Assembly (NCBI GenBank): GCA_016212085.1
Contig: JACRHL010000006.1
Coordinates: 237,237 to 301,236 of the forward strand
DNA: 64,000 nt
From: Nitrospirota bacterium
GTDB taxonomy: Bacteria > Nitrospirota > JACRHL01
Direction: 5' to 3'
Shown: in pieces, positions 53,701 through 61,800 of the stretch
Layout: each line of letters begins with the position of its first letter
Position numbering within the stretch: the stretch's first letter is position 1
Position numbers and translations under genes: made by a program
The notes under the pieces: generated by a model
What the model saw: the letters and a program-made list of their open reading frames with translations, nothing else
Told to the model about the DNA's origin: nothing
Database searches by the model: none

Positions 53701-54938
53701 TTCACCTGCACCACCACGGTGTTGGTGGCGCCGGTTACGGATGCGGCATCCCAGGTGATGCGGCCGGTGGCCGCGTCGATGGTCATGCCGGCGGGCGGGC
53801 CCACCAGCGAATAGGTGTGGGTGCTGCCCAGGTTGGCGGCGTCAACCGCCAAGAAATCGTACACGTAGTTCTGGCCGGACAGCGCGCTGGTGGGCGCGGT
53901 GGTCAGGGCGTTGAAGCCGTCGGCCAGATCGAGCACGCGCAGCATGGTGATCATGCCGCCGGGGAACACGTCCGCGTTGGTGATGTCCAGCGTGCGGTCA
54001 TAAATGGGGAACACGCCCTTGGCGGGCGCGGTCACCAGCACGTCCATGGTTTCACCGGGGCTCACCTCGGACCCATCGCGGGACTGGGGGAAGGTGACCG
54101 GGAAGCCGTCGTTGCCGATCAGCGACTGCATCTGACCCTGGCTGACGATCACATGGGGCTCGGAACCGGCATTCAGGAGCCGCACCAGCAGCCTGTCGCC
54201 GGTGTTGGCGAGCAGGTCGGCGGTGTCCGGATAGGCCTTGCCGTTGATCAGCCAGTACTTGGCGGTGAAATACACCGCGTTGTAGGGCTGGCCGGCCTGC
54301 ACGGCGGCGTGCCAGTTGGGGTCGATCTCGGACAGCACCAGCACCGCCTCGCGGTCGAAATCGCTGCCGGTGAGGGGGCCGAAGTCCGTGCGGGCGGTGG
54401 CGGCGTCATAGCCAACGGGGCGCACGACCAGCGCGCCATACAGGCCCATCTGCACCTGCTTGGCCTGGTCGGTGGCGCTCTCGTAAAGGAAGGTGCCGGG
54501 ACGCAGCGCGGAGAAGGTATAGTCGCCGCTGCCGCCGGCCGCCACCTCGGTCGTGTAGGCCGGCTTGACGCCGGTGCCGTAGCCGATGAGGGGGTCGATC
54601 TGCTGGCCGGCCAGCATGAACGACACGGCGACGCCCAGGTCGTTCTCGATGTGGACCGTCAGCGGGTCACCCGCCGTCGCCTCCAGCACGGGGCCGGGCA
54701 GCGTGGGGGCAGGGTTGGCCGCGCAGGTGGGGTCGGCGCCACAGTCGGCGAAGCCCCAGATGTGGACCACCACCCCGTCGGGCATTGTCACATCGCCCTC
54801 CGCCGCGCGCAGGTTCGCCGTGGCGGCGTGGGCAAGCGTCGGCAGACCCAGGCCGGCAATCATTGTGATTGCCAGCATGACGCCCCGCATCGTCTGCCGA
54901 ATATTGAGAAAACGCTTCGGTTGAGTGTGACCGTTCAT
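47748..54938 (-). CDS. Giant exported protein: MCO-like, Ig, SdrB-like, beta-helix, PKD, dockerin
   Basis: 2396 residues. Signal peptide to about 38 (LAITMIAGLGLPTLAHA). About 40-340: cupredoxin domains of the multicopper oxidase type (LTVHIENDLGV, GTFLYESATDQ, LINGKAYPDT) in which the copper ligands are replaced. About 345-535: two He_PIG/Ig-like domains. About 540-1500: Cna/SdrD-B-like modules (TVFLDNNENGVQDAGEPGLP). About 1515-1615: IPT/TIG-like. About 1640-2100: right-handed parallel beta-helix with many Asn (NRVQNNFGVYTGG, IHHNVIERNG). About 2165-2330: two PKD domains. End: a dockerin with GDLNGDGVVDLVDYG and a degenerate second loop. ATG at 54938 has GAAGG; a longer frame starts 12 codons earlier. 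The whole reads without break. Confidence 0.85.
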   Translation of the reverse strand: MNGHTQPKRFLNIRQTMRGVMLAITMIAGLGLPTLAHAATANLRAAEGDVTMPDGVVVHIWGFADCGADPTCAANPAPTLPGPVLEATAGDPLTVHIENDLGVAVSFMLAGQQIDPLIGYGTGVKPAYTTEVAAGGSGDYTFSALRPGTFLYESATDQAKQVQMGLYGALVVRPVGYDAATARTDFGPLTGSDFDREAVLVLSEIDPNWHAAVQAGQPYNAVYFTAKYWLINGKAYPDTADLLANTGDRLLVRLLNAGSEPHVIVSQGQMQSLIGNDGFPVTFPQSRDGSEVSPGETMDVLVTAPAKGVFPIYDRTLDITNADVFPGGMITMLRVLDLADGFNALTTAPTSALSGQNYVYDFLAVDAANLGSTHTYSLVGPPAGMTIDAATGRITWDAASVTGATNTVVVQVNVTDGVGAPVSTQSFSFDLTLDVNQKPVFVAGVTDESIAATTAFSRTVVADDPDLDLLTYTLVGPPVGMAIDNASGVISWTAAASPEGTYTFPVRVHVADGQGGITETSFNLTVVSAAEGSNPGGTLGTAMVTVNVVEVPEGGLTNGATGTPVNDFQFLITEDNTHRYNPADGTCSVMRGGVLYTECSSDESMASYSPVVYAGTVTGGANNMVTLPDGRYFVTAQTINPNAESPNPTQAIRDGGLHKLDGKAFEVVNGAATAVTVEVLADPLPVSRLAIQIFDDMNPLNGQWDRPFEVAPSRLDAHGDPMAERFRVYIEDNLGGQVTTDIHGNPICSQYTMDPALNGADWPGTLVPGTGGVCYTDQNGFLSIENLARGKFGVFALPPEGTDWIQTTTIEGSKVNDVWATEGNAGIWPQETNAFTLHGFVRPCAFGLCGHGGPEVGTGTVSGKVVKVEPSRPPFVVKDGAFTPVDRPWVALNHIGGNGELMALVRGNQNGEFNITGVADGAYEVVVFDDALDFIMAIYTTQVPQLVASAGGGVTENRNIVMYDPRFNTNGLQVLPIPDWWAQLKGTVFLDNNENGVQDAGEPGLPGEAVDVVHRDGSALYATITDEKGEYRIRHFFPFGHWMIPAVGYARLAGTGAHVVAGSHLTMLGEPPVEETTHTGPVLTIGSFGIEGGTNTIDWGKKPYPLTIQDEATNPGQVNGGISGIVFYATTRNEVEAKQAGADPWEPGIAGVELHLHEAIIDPNTGQLVVDPVTGAARSGRLLGIVSADSYTDSPPTECPLDPAYLTDPNFAATLAADPARYHTITNANGDPVLVDANCPEVLRTWNSVRPAVFDGGWQFFQDCRDDATGPNAVFDQGDTACSPLAEGKYIVEVVPPAFYKVVTDNDHNVNYQGDNWRANPAAAPVAPLLYPSGCVGPKYDVTDPEVPSYGKLGDKRPNLCNMKMVEVSKGSNTGTEFFLFTDVPLPARVKGFVNNNLVLENDIARTQFGDKAGVEGVPVSIRDYSGREVVRVYTDRNGFFEAILPSTNTVTVPSPAGMAPNVFNVFANDPGTAQNPDPYFNTNFDTLRMTFEFYPGKTNYADMALTPVNGQLAGQDIVCTPGSLEPKLSYVSQPYGSQADSITIYGSDFGPVGTVRLGGIDLPAGDVTWSNTQITVALANAPVGPGQLELVRHEISGDHVGVNGMTIHVTGAGYNPVFVNVTTTLQAAVNGAPAGAVVLIPGTAAAPTILRDEVVLYNGVSLQGYGPDASKIDGAFMTPIDQLNWTAALATITGSGLADVNGQHPIAQLYSPVLVLGTQGGPGSRVDGLSIQGGRLGGGVHVEAFADNTQISNNRVQNNFGVYTGGIGVGFPNAVDNTLSGIRIHHNVIERNGVEFGGTFNEAGGVGIYGGVTDYRVDHNLFCANGTTIEGGGMVHKTTATGGASIDHNEFLFNWSFTDGGALVVKEPNVVGDSGQLGTGPVTVANNFFQGNVATEDGAAMKFFRTVDAPVVVENNVMVNNIASAQGTVKVQDSLNLVFINNTVAHNVSTSTAGTVLMDPGPHSAGMVVYRNTTAVQQVGAPLHSNPALYNNVFWDNKAYTFVYVPGTTGGNLVERGVFDLSLYLVVGALSEVSNNLFSAQGLAPLPFAQGTTNQLGQDPNFELPYDFALRADVVRSAGEVAVHPLAVPVTITFNEVMQRQGNYHVKSNSPALQYAASSFGGGIVTAPAGDFDGDARPIDGCYDAGADERAKDGTVTQSCIDAVAGTATTVNGQEGVPVHFDGSAFVGTQYQWQFGDGTEATSAQVDKTFANSGQYVVSLDVDGTVVANFIADIANVAPAVTLNGGFDMAGVAGTPIAFIGTASDPSPVDNGSLTFVWNWDVGGSNVTTQSASPSTFHTFAAAGTYTVSLTATDPDGGAGSASITVVVEAAAGGGAVPGDLNGDGVVDLVDYGLLIGAMNAQFGDENYLAAADLVADGQINNLDFQAWMVIYTTP

Positions 54939-54976
54939 CACGCCACCCTTCTTTAGTTCTTGTATTGCCGTCAAAT

Positions 54977-56413
54977 TTACTGAATGGGCAGATTCGTCAA
55001 CGGATCATGACCGGCGCACGCCTCTCCGGGCATGCAGATCATGATGACGGTGAGCATGCCGCCGGGGCGCTGCCCCGCGTTTTCCAGCTCGTACTCGAAG
55101 TGCGAGTGGAACACCATGTAGTGCTCGCCGTGCTGGTTGATGCTGATGGACTGGACGTCGCCCGGCAGCATCCCCTTCTTGCCCAGGTACGGGCTGCCGC
55201 TGTAGGCCTCGCCGTAGTTGAAGGCGATGTTCGGGTTGTCGAACGCGGGCGGCGTCACCACGGGCACCGGATGGGCCGCGTCGTTGCCGTAAACGTCCCA
55301 GCCGAACTTGGCCGCACCGCCATCCGCGCACGGCACCGCCGCGAAGGGATCGCCGCCGCCGTCACACCAGGCAAAGATGCTGTCCACGGTCTGGCCCGAG
55401 TTGGTCGCATGGGAGAAGCGATCCACCGCCAGGTCGGCCCGGCCCGGTTCGAATCCAGAGGTCATCTCGTGGCCGTTGAGGGCGACGATGCGCGCGTGGT
55501 TGGCGTGATGGTGCATGGGGTGTACCAGGCGGTCCACGTTCACGGTACGGAACAGCGCCCGCTCACCCGGATAGATGCCCAGCAGCGCACTGTCCGGCTG
55601 GTTGGGCAGGTAGAACGCATTGGCGCCGGACAGGGTGTCCGGGTAGTTGCGCCCGTTGACGAAGAAATAGTTGGGCTGGTATGCCGAGGCCTCGTAGTCC
55701 AGCCCGCGCTCCACGCGGCGGTGCTGGTCGGGATCGATGGACGAGGTGAACTGGAGGTACTCCACGTCGTACGCCGAATCCTCGGTGGTGTAGGCCAGCG
55801 GCCTGCCGCTGCCGCCGGCGGACACCAGGCCGGAGCGGATCACCATCGCCCCCACCAGGCCCATGTCCACGTGCTTATGCTGGAAGGTACCGCTGTTGTA
55901 GTAGTAGGTACCCGGCCTGGTCGGGGTGAACTGGTAGATGACGGTCTGCCCGGCGGCCGCCTCGGGGGCCATGGAGGTGAGGCTCTCCTTGTGGCCCGTC
56001 GCCCCCAGGGCGGGAACGACCGGCTGGAAGGTGGTGCCACCGTCGACGGAGTAGGTCACCCCCGTCTGCCCGGCGAACACGATGGACACGGGATCGACCC
56101 CCTTGGGGCCCGCGCCGTCGGGATCGGGCAGGTTGTTGGTGAGGCTCACCGTCACCGTCTCGCCCATCGTCGCGTCGATGGTCGGCCCCGGGTAACGCAG
56201 CTTGCCCGCCACGTCGGAGAAGCCCCAGCCGTAGATCTCGTTGCCGTCCGGCGTGTTGACGAAGCCTGCCTCGGCATACAGGGTGCAACCCGAGACCCCG
56301 CTGCAATCGATGGTGCCATCGATCGCGGCGTGCGCCTGCCCCCCCATCACCACCATCGCCAGGCCGGTGATCAAGCCGCCGATCGCCCGCGTATTCATGT
56401 GCCTAACTCGCAT
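54977..56413 (-). CDS. Multicopper oxidase-like protein, ligands partly lost
   Basis: 478 residues, signal peptide about 1-30 (ITGLAMVVMGGQAHA). Cupredoxin folds are clear (VSLTNNLPDPDG, GTYYYNSGTFQHKHVDMGLVGAM, FFVNGRNYPDT). Domain 1 has no HxH motif and no Cys. The second half has LVHPMHHHANHARIV (near residue 298) and FHSHFEYELEN...GGM near 437, where the type 1 Cys of HCH is Ser. Some trinuclear-type His remain, but a complete copper set does not. GAGGA before ATG at 56413 decides the start over the ATG six bases earlier. The two MCO genes and the giant gene are consecutive. Confidence 0.85.
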   Translation of the reverse strand: MRVRHMNTRAIGGLITGLAMVVMGGQAHAAIDGTIDCSGVSGCTLYAEAGFVNTPDGNEIYGWGFSDVAGKLRYPGPTIDATMGETVTVSLTNNLPDPDGAGPKGVDPVSIVFAGQTGVTYSVDGGTTFQPVVPALGATGHKESLTSMAPEAAAGQTVIYQFTPTRPGTYYYNSGTFQHKHVDMGLVGAMVIRSGLVSAGGSGRPLAYTTEDSAYDVEYLQFTSSIDPDQHRRVERGLDYEASAYQPNYFFVNGRNYPDTLSGANAFYLPNQPDSALLGIYPGERALFRTVNVDRLVHPMHHHANHARIVALNGHEMTSGFEPGRADLAVDRFSHATNSGQTVDSIFAWCDGGGDPFAAVPCADGGAAKFGWDVYGNDAAHPVPVVTPPAFDNPNIAFNYGEAYSGSPYLGKKGMLPGDVQSISINQHGEHYMVFHSHFEYELENAGQRPGGMLTVIMICMPGEACAGHDPLTNLPIQ

Positions 56414-56452
56414 AACCATCCTCTTTGCCGAAGCGCTGGTAACGTCTTATCG

Positions 56453-57799
56453 TCAGTGAATCCAAATTTCTGTAATCAGACCGCCACGGTTCTCGGCGCC
56501 AAAGAACTGGGTACCGTCACCCGCCTCCGTCGCCTCGTAGTCTTCCATGCTGAGGCCAGCCTGGGTGAACAGCTCCCGGCCGTACAGGAAGTAGGTGCCC
56601 GGGGCAAGGCCGGTCGTATCCAGAATGATGTCGGTGGTCTTGCCGGCACTGATGTTGTAGGCGACCTTGGAGTACGACATATCCTGCCCGGTGGGGCCGC
56701 GCAGGATGCGCGCATCCTCACCCACCACGTGCATGGGGATGCCCGGGATGCTCAGGGTGTGGTTGCGGTACGACAGGTTGTCGACGCGCAGCAGCACCCG
56801 CTCGCCGGCCGTGGCCTCGATCAGGCCGCTCTGCTTCTGGGCGATGTAGTCCTGGAAGTAGGCGCCCGCGGCGTTCGTCATGGCCGGGTCGTTGTCCGGC
56901 AACAGGGTTTCCGGATAGGTGCGGCCGTTCAGGGTGGCGTATTGCGGGTGGTAGGTGACCCACTCCGTGGTCCCCTCCTGCACCGTCTCCAGGTTGAAGT
57001 GGCCGCGCGGCCAGATGTCGTGCAGGTGAACCAGGAACGACTTGTCGTAGCGGGTATCCGGGGCCAGGCCGCCGTCGTTGTAGGCGTAGTTGCTGGTCAG
57101 CAGGTCGGTGCCGCTGCCGTCGTCACCGTCCTGCTTGGGGGCCACCACGATGGTACCCACCATGCCCAGCTCCAGGTGCTCCACCGGCTCCACGTGGCAG
57201 TGGTAGGGGTAGGTGCCCGCGTCGTTCAGCTTGTAATAGTAGGTGAAGCTGCTCCCGCTGGGCATGGACAGGGACGTCTCGGGAACGCCGTCGAAGATGG
57301 CCATGGCGTGCGGGTAGCCGTGGAAGTGAATGGTGTGCGGGTCGGCCAGGTCGGGGCGAACCAGCAGGGCCAGGTTGGTCAGGGTGATGTACAGCTCCTG
57401 ACCCTCCTTCACGTTGATCGGCGGGGCCGGCAGCTCCGCGTGGAACTTGCGGTCGACGATCTCGTTCTCGGGCACGCCCGTCAGGTCCATGAACCCGAAC
57501 AGGTATTGGTTGGTGCCGTCCGCCATCTTGGCGTAGCCGTCGGTGGCGCCGATGCGCCTGCACACCACGTTCGGGTCGAGGGGCGTACCGTCGGCCTGGT
57601 TGAACTCACCGTCGCCGTTCCAGTCGAAATCCTCCGGGCCGACCTCGGTGCCAAAGGGAGTGTTGTCAACGTCGTTTGGGCACTGCACGCCGGTGCCGAC
57701 GGGCACGGGAGTGAGGGCGGATGCCGCCGGGGCCCACACAAGGCCCGTCAGCATCGCAACCAGGCAAATCGACACACCTGCAAAGCCAGACTGCTTCAT
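56453..57799 (-). CDS. Two-domain multicopper oxidase-type protein
   Basis: 448 residues, signal peptide about 1-28 (LVAMLTGLVWAPAASA). After it, DWNGDGEFNQADG resembles one EF-hand/dockerin calcium loop. Domain 1 has HTIHFHGYPHA (near 155) and PYHCHVEPVEHLELGM (near 200), i.e. HxH plus a type 1 HCHxxxxEHxxxxM site. The later half has LNGRTYPETLL and RNHTLSIPGIPMHVVG. It is the only member of the trio with a type 1 Cys, so the likely electron-accepting one. The NGRxYP block recalls OmpB/MofA-like oxidases, inference only. ATG at 57799 is preferred; 57805 is an alternative. Confidence 0.85.
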   Translation of the reverse strand: MKQSGFAGVSICLVAMLTGLVWAPAASALTPVPVGTGVQCPNDVDNTPFGTEVGPEDFDWNGDGEFNQADGTPLDPNVVCRRIGATDGYAKMADGTNQYLFGFMDLTGVPENEIVDRKFHAELPAPPINVKEGQELYITLTNLALLVRPDLADPHTIHFHGYPHAMAIFDGVPETSLSMPSGSSFTYYYKLNDAGTYPYHCHVEPVEHLELGMVGTIVVAPKQDGDDGSGTDLLTSNYAYNDGGLAPDTRYDKSFLVHLHDIWPRGHFNLETVQEGTTEWVTYHPQYATLNGRTYPETLLPDNDPAMTNAAGAYFQDYIAQKQSGLIEATAGERVLLRVDNLSYRNHTLSIPGIPMHVVGEDARILRGPTGQDMSYSKVAYNISAGKTTDIILDTTGLAPGTYFLYGRELFTQAGLSMEDYEATEAGDGTQFFGAENRGGLITEIWIH

Positions 57800-58164
57800 G
57801 TTCATCTTCTTCCGTCCCAACTTAGTGCGCTCACGAATCGGATCGGCCAAGGGCCAAATCACAACCATTGCTAATCCTGATGATGGACAGTGTGCAGACT
57901 CGTCCAAGTGGTTTCGGTTTCCCGCCGGCAGGTCTTTAATGGAAAAAAACTGCCGCCAACTCGGCCGCCATCCAACGCTTGCCATTTTTTTGACAGTTTA
58001 TTGGACATTGTTTTCACACATTCCATCTGAAACCAGGCTCATTCCTGTTTGGAGGGGACAATGTGCGATTTTCGGGCCATGCGCAGCACAGTTGGCGCAC
58101 ATTTTTTTGGTATCGCCAGTTTTTCGTCGCATTCGACCATGCAACGGACGAGGTGGGTTATGAT

Positions 58165-58180
58165 TTGACCGGTCGGTCAG
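58165..58180. promoter_or_regulatory. TetR-type dyad TTGACCG-GT-CGGTCAG
   Basis: The same arms and 2-base spacer as the dyad at 7035-7050 (one outer mismatch). On the plus strand TTGACC could also be a -35 box. No regulator gene is in view. Confidence 0.4.
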
Positions 58181-58805
58181 CTAACTATACGGATTATTGC
58201 GTATATTCAGCCTTAGGCCGTGGAACCCGGGCCGCGCACCTCATCCGTCCCCTCTTCCCGCGCGATCCCAGTTCCGATTGGCCAGTGCCGGTAATCTGGC
58301 GGGTTCATTCTTATCCACAGCGCCGACAAAAGCAATAGGGCTACTGTTTAATTTTTGGTTATTAATGCCGCAGCCCGCCCGCGCCAGCGTCATGTTTATG
58401 CCGACCATTCCGCGCGCGGGCCGTGCCCCGGGCGCCATGAGCACCTTGTGCCGAAAGGCAATGCCGATGGAAAGGGGGGCCACGGCACGGCGGCGCCAGT
58501 GGACCGACATGCTGCGGTGTATAAGTCTATATTTTAATCACATTATGTGGCGCAAGGGCGTGGAAAGCGGGGCTGCCTCGCCGGGATCGCCCCACCCAAC
58601 CCGCCCCGCGTCGCCAACCGGGCCGGGCCGGGCCACGTGCCCCGGCACCATGCGGGACGGCGGTGGCCGTCTGGATGGGTCGGCCCCGCCAGGCTTGGAA
58701 AAACCGCGATCGAGAGGCGAGCCACCGTCCGGCCCAGGGGGCACTCCGGGTCCGCAAGCCCCATGAACCCCGAGACGCCGGGACGGTGCGCGGTTCCGGT
58801 TCCGG

Positions 58806-58837
58806 GTTGAAAAAGTCCCTGGCAGGACCTTCTCAAC
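58806..58837 (-). terminator. Hairpin ending the adhesin gene
   Basis: GTTGAAAAAGTCC (58806-58818) and GGACCTTCTCAAC (58825-58837) pair with two mismatches; on the minus strand the 3' arm contains TTTTT. Seven bases after the 58844 stop. Starts with the same sequence as the arsC-flank hairpin. Confidence 0.6.
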
Positions 58838-58843
58838 ATCCCG

Positions 58844-61800
58844 TCAGTAGTCCGCGTCGTCCGGGGGCAGGGTCAGGCCGCCGCGGTGCAGGCCGAACAG
58901 CAGCGGCGTCGTTTGCAGACGCACGGGATCGATGGTGCGGCGCGGGTGCGGCACGGACAGCTTGCCCAGGCCCACCGAGGCCACCGCGCCGTCGGTGTTG
59001 ATGAGCACCGTTCCGGGGGTTCCGCTCACCGCCCCGCTGATGCCCCGGAAATAGACCTGCGCGGCGTCGAAGCGGATGGCGCCGGACAGGTTCAGCGCCA
59101 GCGGGATGGCCACGCTGCCCACCTGCCGACCGGGGGCGGCAAGGGTCACCCCCCCGCCCTCCAGGTGCACGCCGATGTCCTCCGTGAGCACGTCGCCCAC
59201 GGTGCTCAGGGTGATGGTGCCGGTTCCGGAATCGACTCGGCCCAGGATCAGGGCGCCGCCGCTGGTCAGGCTCACCGCCCCGGTGGTGCTGACGGTGGCC
59301 ACCCGCAGGGACGCCCCGGTGACGATGGTGGCGCCGGCGCCACTGGCGGTCAGCCGCCCCACCAGGACGTTGCCCGCCTGGTCCAGGCGCACGGTGCCGG
59401 AGCCGCCGCTCAGGGTAACCGACGGGGCCCCCGCCGCCATGACCAGTGGCGCGTTCTGGGAGATGCCCGGCGCGCTCAGGGTCAGGGATCCGCTGCCCAG
59501 GGTCAGGCCACCCAGCAGCAGCGGCGCCGACGCGCCAAGGGCCACGTTGTTGGCGCCGCTGTTGGCAAGGGTCACGGCGCCGCCAAAACGGTTGCCCGCG
59601 TGGGTGAGCAGGATGCCGCCGGCGCCCGCCCCGATGGTGGTGGCGCCGGTCACCAGCAAGGCGCCGGTCTGGGTGACGGCTCCGGCGGCGCTGACGGACA
59701 GATCGCCGCCCACGGAGGCGCCCGCCAGGGCCAGCGCGTCGCCGTCCACCAGGGTCAGGTTGTTGACCGCCCCCCCCTGGATGGCCACGGCGCCGCTGAA
59801 CAGGTTGCCCGCGCCGTCCAGAATCACGTCCGCGCCGGACGCCACGGTCAGGTTCAGGTTGCCGCCGATGGTCAGGCCGGCGTGGGCGGTCACGCCGCCG
59901 CCCGCCGCCAGGTTGATGTCGCCGGCCACCTGGGAGGCGTCCAGCACCAGGGCGTCCGCCTCGCGCAGGTAAACGGTCTGCGTGCCATGCTCGATGCGCA
60001 GGGTGCCCACCGCCAGCTCCAGCGGCTGGGCGGCGGTGCCCACCCCTGCGGGCCCCACCAGGGCCAGGGTGGAGGCGCCGAGCGCCGCCCCGGACACACC
60101 GGTGATGGTTTCGGCCGCAATGGTCAGGGTGCCCGGAAGGGACAGGGCACCGGCCACGCTCAGGGAATCGGCGCCGCCGCCCAGGTCGACGGTCAGGCTG
60201 TTCTTGTTGGCCAGTTCGATGACACGGGTGCCGATCTCCACCCGCACCGGGTTGGCGCCGGCGGCGCCGCCGGCCGCCAGGCGCCCCGTGTCGCCGGCGC
60301 TGCTGCCCGCCACCGACAGGGAGGCGGCGGCCACCTGGTCGGTCAGCACCTCCACGCCGCGCGCCACCAGGGTCTGGCTCTGGCTGCCGGCATTGTATAC
60401 CAGGCGCACCTCGTCGGCCACCGCGCCGGGGCCGAAGGTGCCGGTGAAGCCGGCGCCGCCGCCGTTCAGGACCGCCGTGTCGGTCCCCGTTCCACCATAA
60501 AAGGTCACCGTGCGGGTGGCGGCGCCGGTGTAGCCGATGCCGAGGAGGTCGTTGCCCGCCCCGCCCTGGATCAGGCCGGTCACCCCCTGCCCCGCGGCGG
60601 CGGCCACCAGGAAGGAGTCGGCGCCGTTGCCGCCGGTTAGGTTCTCCATGCCCGAAAAACCGCCGATACCGGTCACCGTGCCGCCGCCCAGGGAGGTGAC
60701 GTTCCAGGTGGTGGCGACGTTGTTGCCCATCAGGGTGTCGTTGCCGGTGCCCCCGTCGAGGGTGCCGGACAGGGTGCCCCCGGCGAGGGTGAAGGCGTCG
60801 TCCCCGGCGCCGCCGACGAGCTGCTCCATGCCCGTAAAGCCGCCAGTGCCGGACAGGGCGCCGCCGCCGGGGCCGGTAAGGGTCCACACGCGGGTGACGT
60901 CGCCGCCGCGCAGCACGTCGCTGCCGCCGCCCCCGGCGATCACCCCGGTGACGCCGCCACCGGCCAGGTTGAAGGTGTCGGCCCCGGCGCCGCCGTTGAG
61001 GTGGGCGATGCCGGAAAAGGCGATGCCGCCCACGCCGCCCGCCCCGGCGCCGGTCAGGGTCCAGGTGTTGGCGCCGTCGCCCACGAACAGGCCGTCGTTC
61101 ACGCCGTCGCCGGTGTACGACTCGAAGCCGCCGAAGTTGCTCCCCACCACCACCGCCACGGGGGCGGTCACGGCGGAGACGTTCACGCTGTCCGCCACGG
61201 CCTGGGCACCCGCGTCGAACAGGCCCGGCAAGCTGCCGGACGCGCCGAACGTCACCGTGTCGTCCTGGGCGCCGCCGGTGAGGCGTTCCATGCCCGAGAA
61301 GCCGCCGCTGCCGGTGACGGTGCCGCTCCCCGCCCCGGTCACCGTCCAGGTGTTGGCCGTGTCGGCGGCGATCAGATGGTCGCTGCCCGCGCCGCCGGCG
61401 ATGGTACCGGTTACGCCGCCGCCCGCCAGGGTGAAGGTGTCGCCCTGGGTGCCGCCGGTGAGGTTCTCCATGCCCGCGAAGGCCCCCACCCCCTGCACGG
61501 TGCCGCTACCCGCCCCGGTGATGGCCCAGGTGTTGGCCACGTTGTCCGCCGCCAGGGTGTCGGCGCCCAGGCCGCCGTCCAGGGTGCCGGCCACGCTGCC
61601 GCCCGCCAGGGTGAAGCTGTCGTTGCCCACCCCGCCCGCGAAGGAAACGAAGCCGGAGAACGCCGCCCCGTCCACCGTGCCCGTTCCCGGTCCGCCGATC
61701 ACCCAGGCGCTGCCCGAGGGCCCCCCGGTGAGGGCGTGGTTGACGCCGTTGCCGACGATCACCTCGACGTTGCTGGCGTCCTGCCCCATCACCACGGTCA

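Larger units (their letters stand above)
57806..58843. other. Gene-poor region upstream of the MCO genes
   Basis: About 1 kb in which no frame has convincing codon use, ribosome site or family match. It contains AT-rich patches, a TetR-type dyad (58165-58180), a single DnaA-box-like TTATCCACA (58311-58319) and the terminator hairpin of the adhesin gene (58806-58837). It must hold the promoter of the MCO operon on the minus strand, which I cannot place with confidence. Confidence 0.5.

Noticed and set aside
58311..58319. DnaA box TTATCCACA
   Set aside because: Only one box, with no cluster, no AT-rich unwinding element and no dnaA or dnaN nearby, so not an origin.
58197..58766. Plus-strand frame of 189 codons in the 58-kb gap
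   Set aside because: Composition changes along the frame, no ribosome site and no recognisable domain; treated as non-coding.
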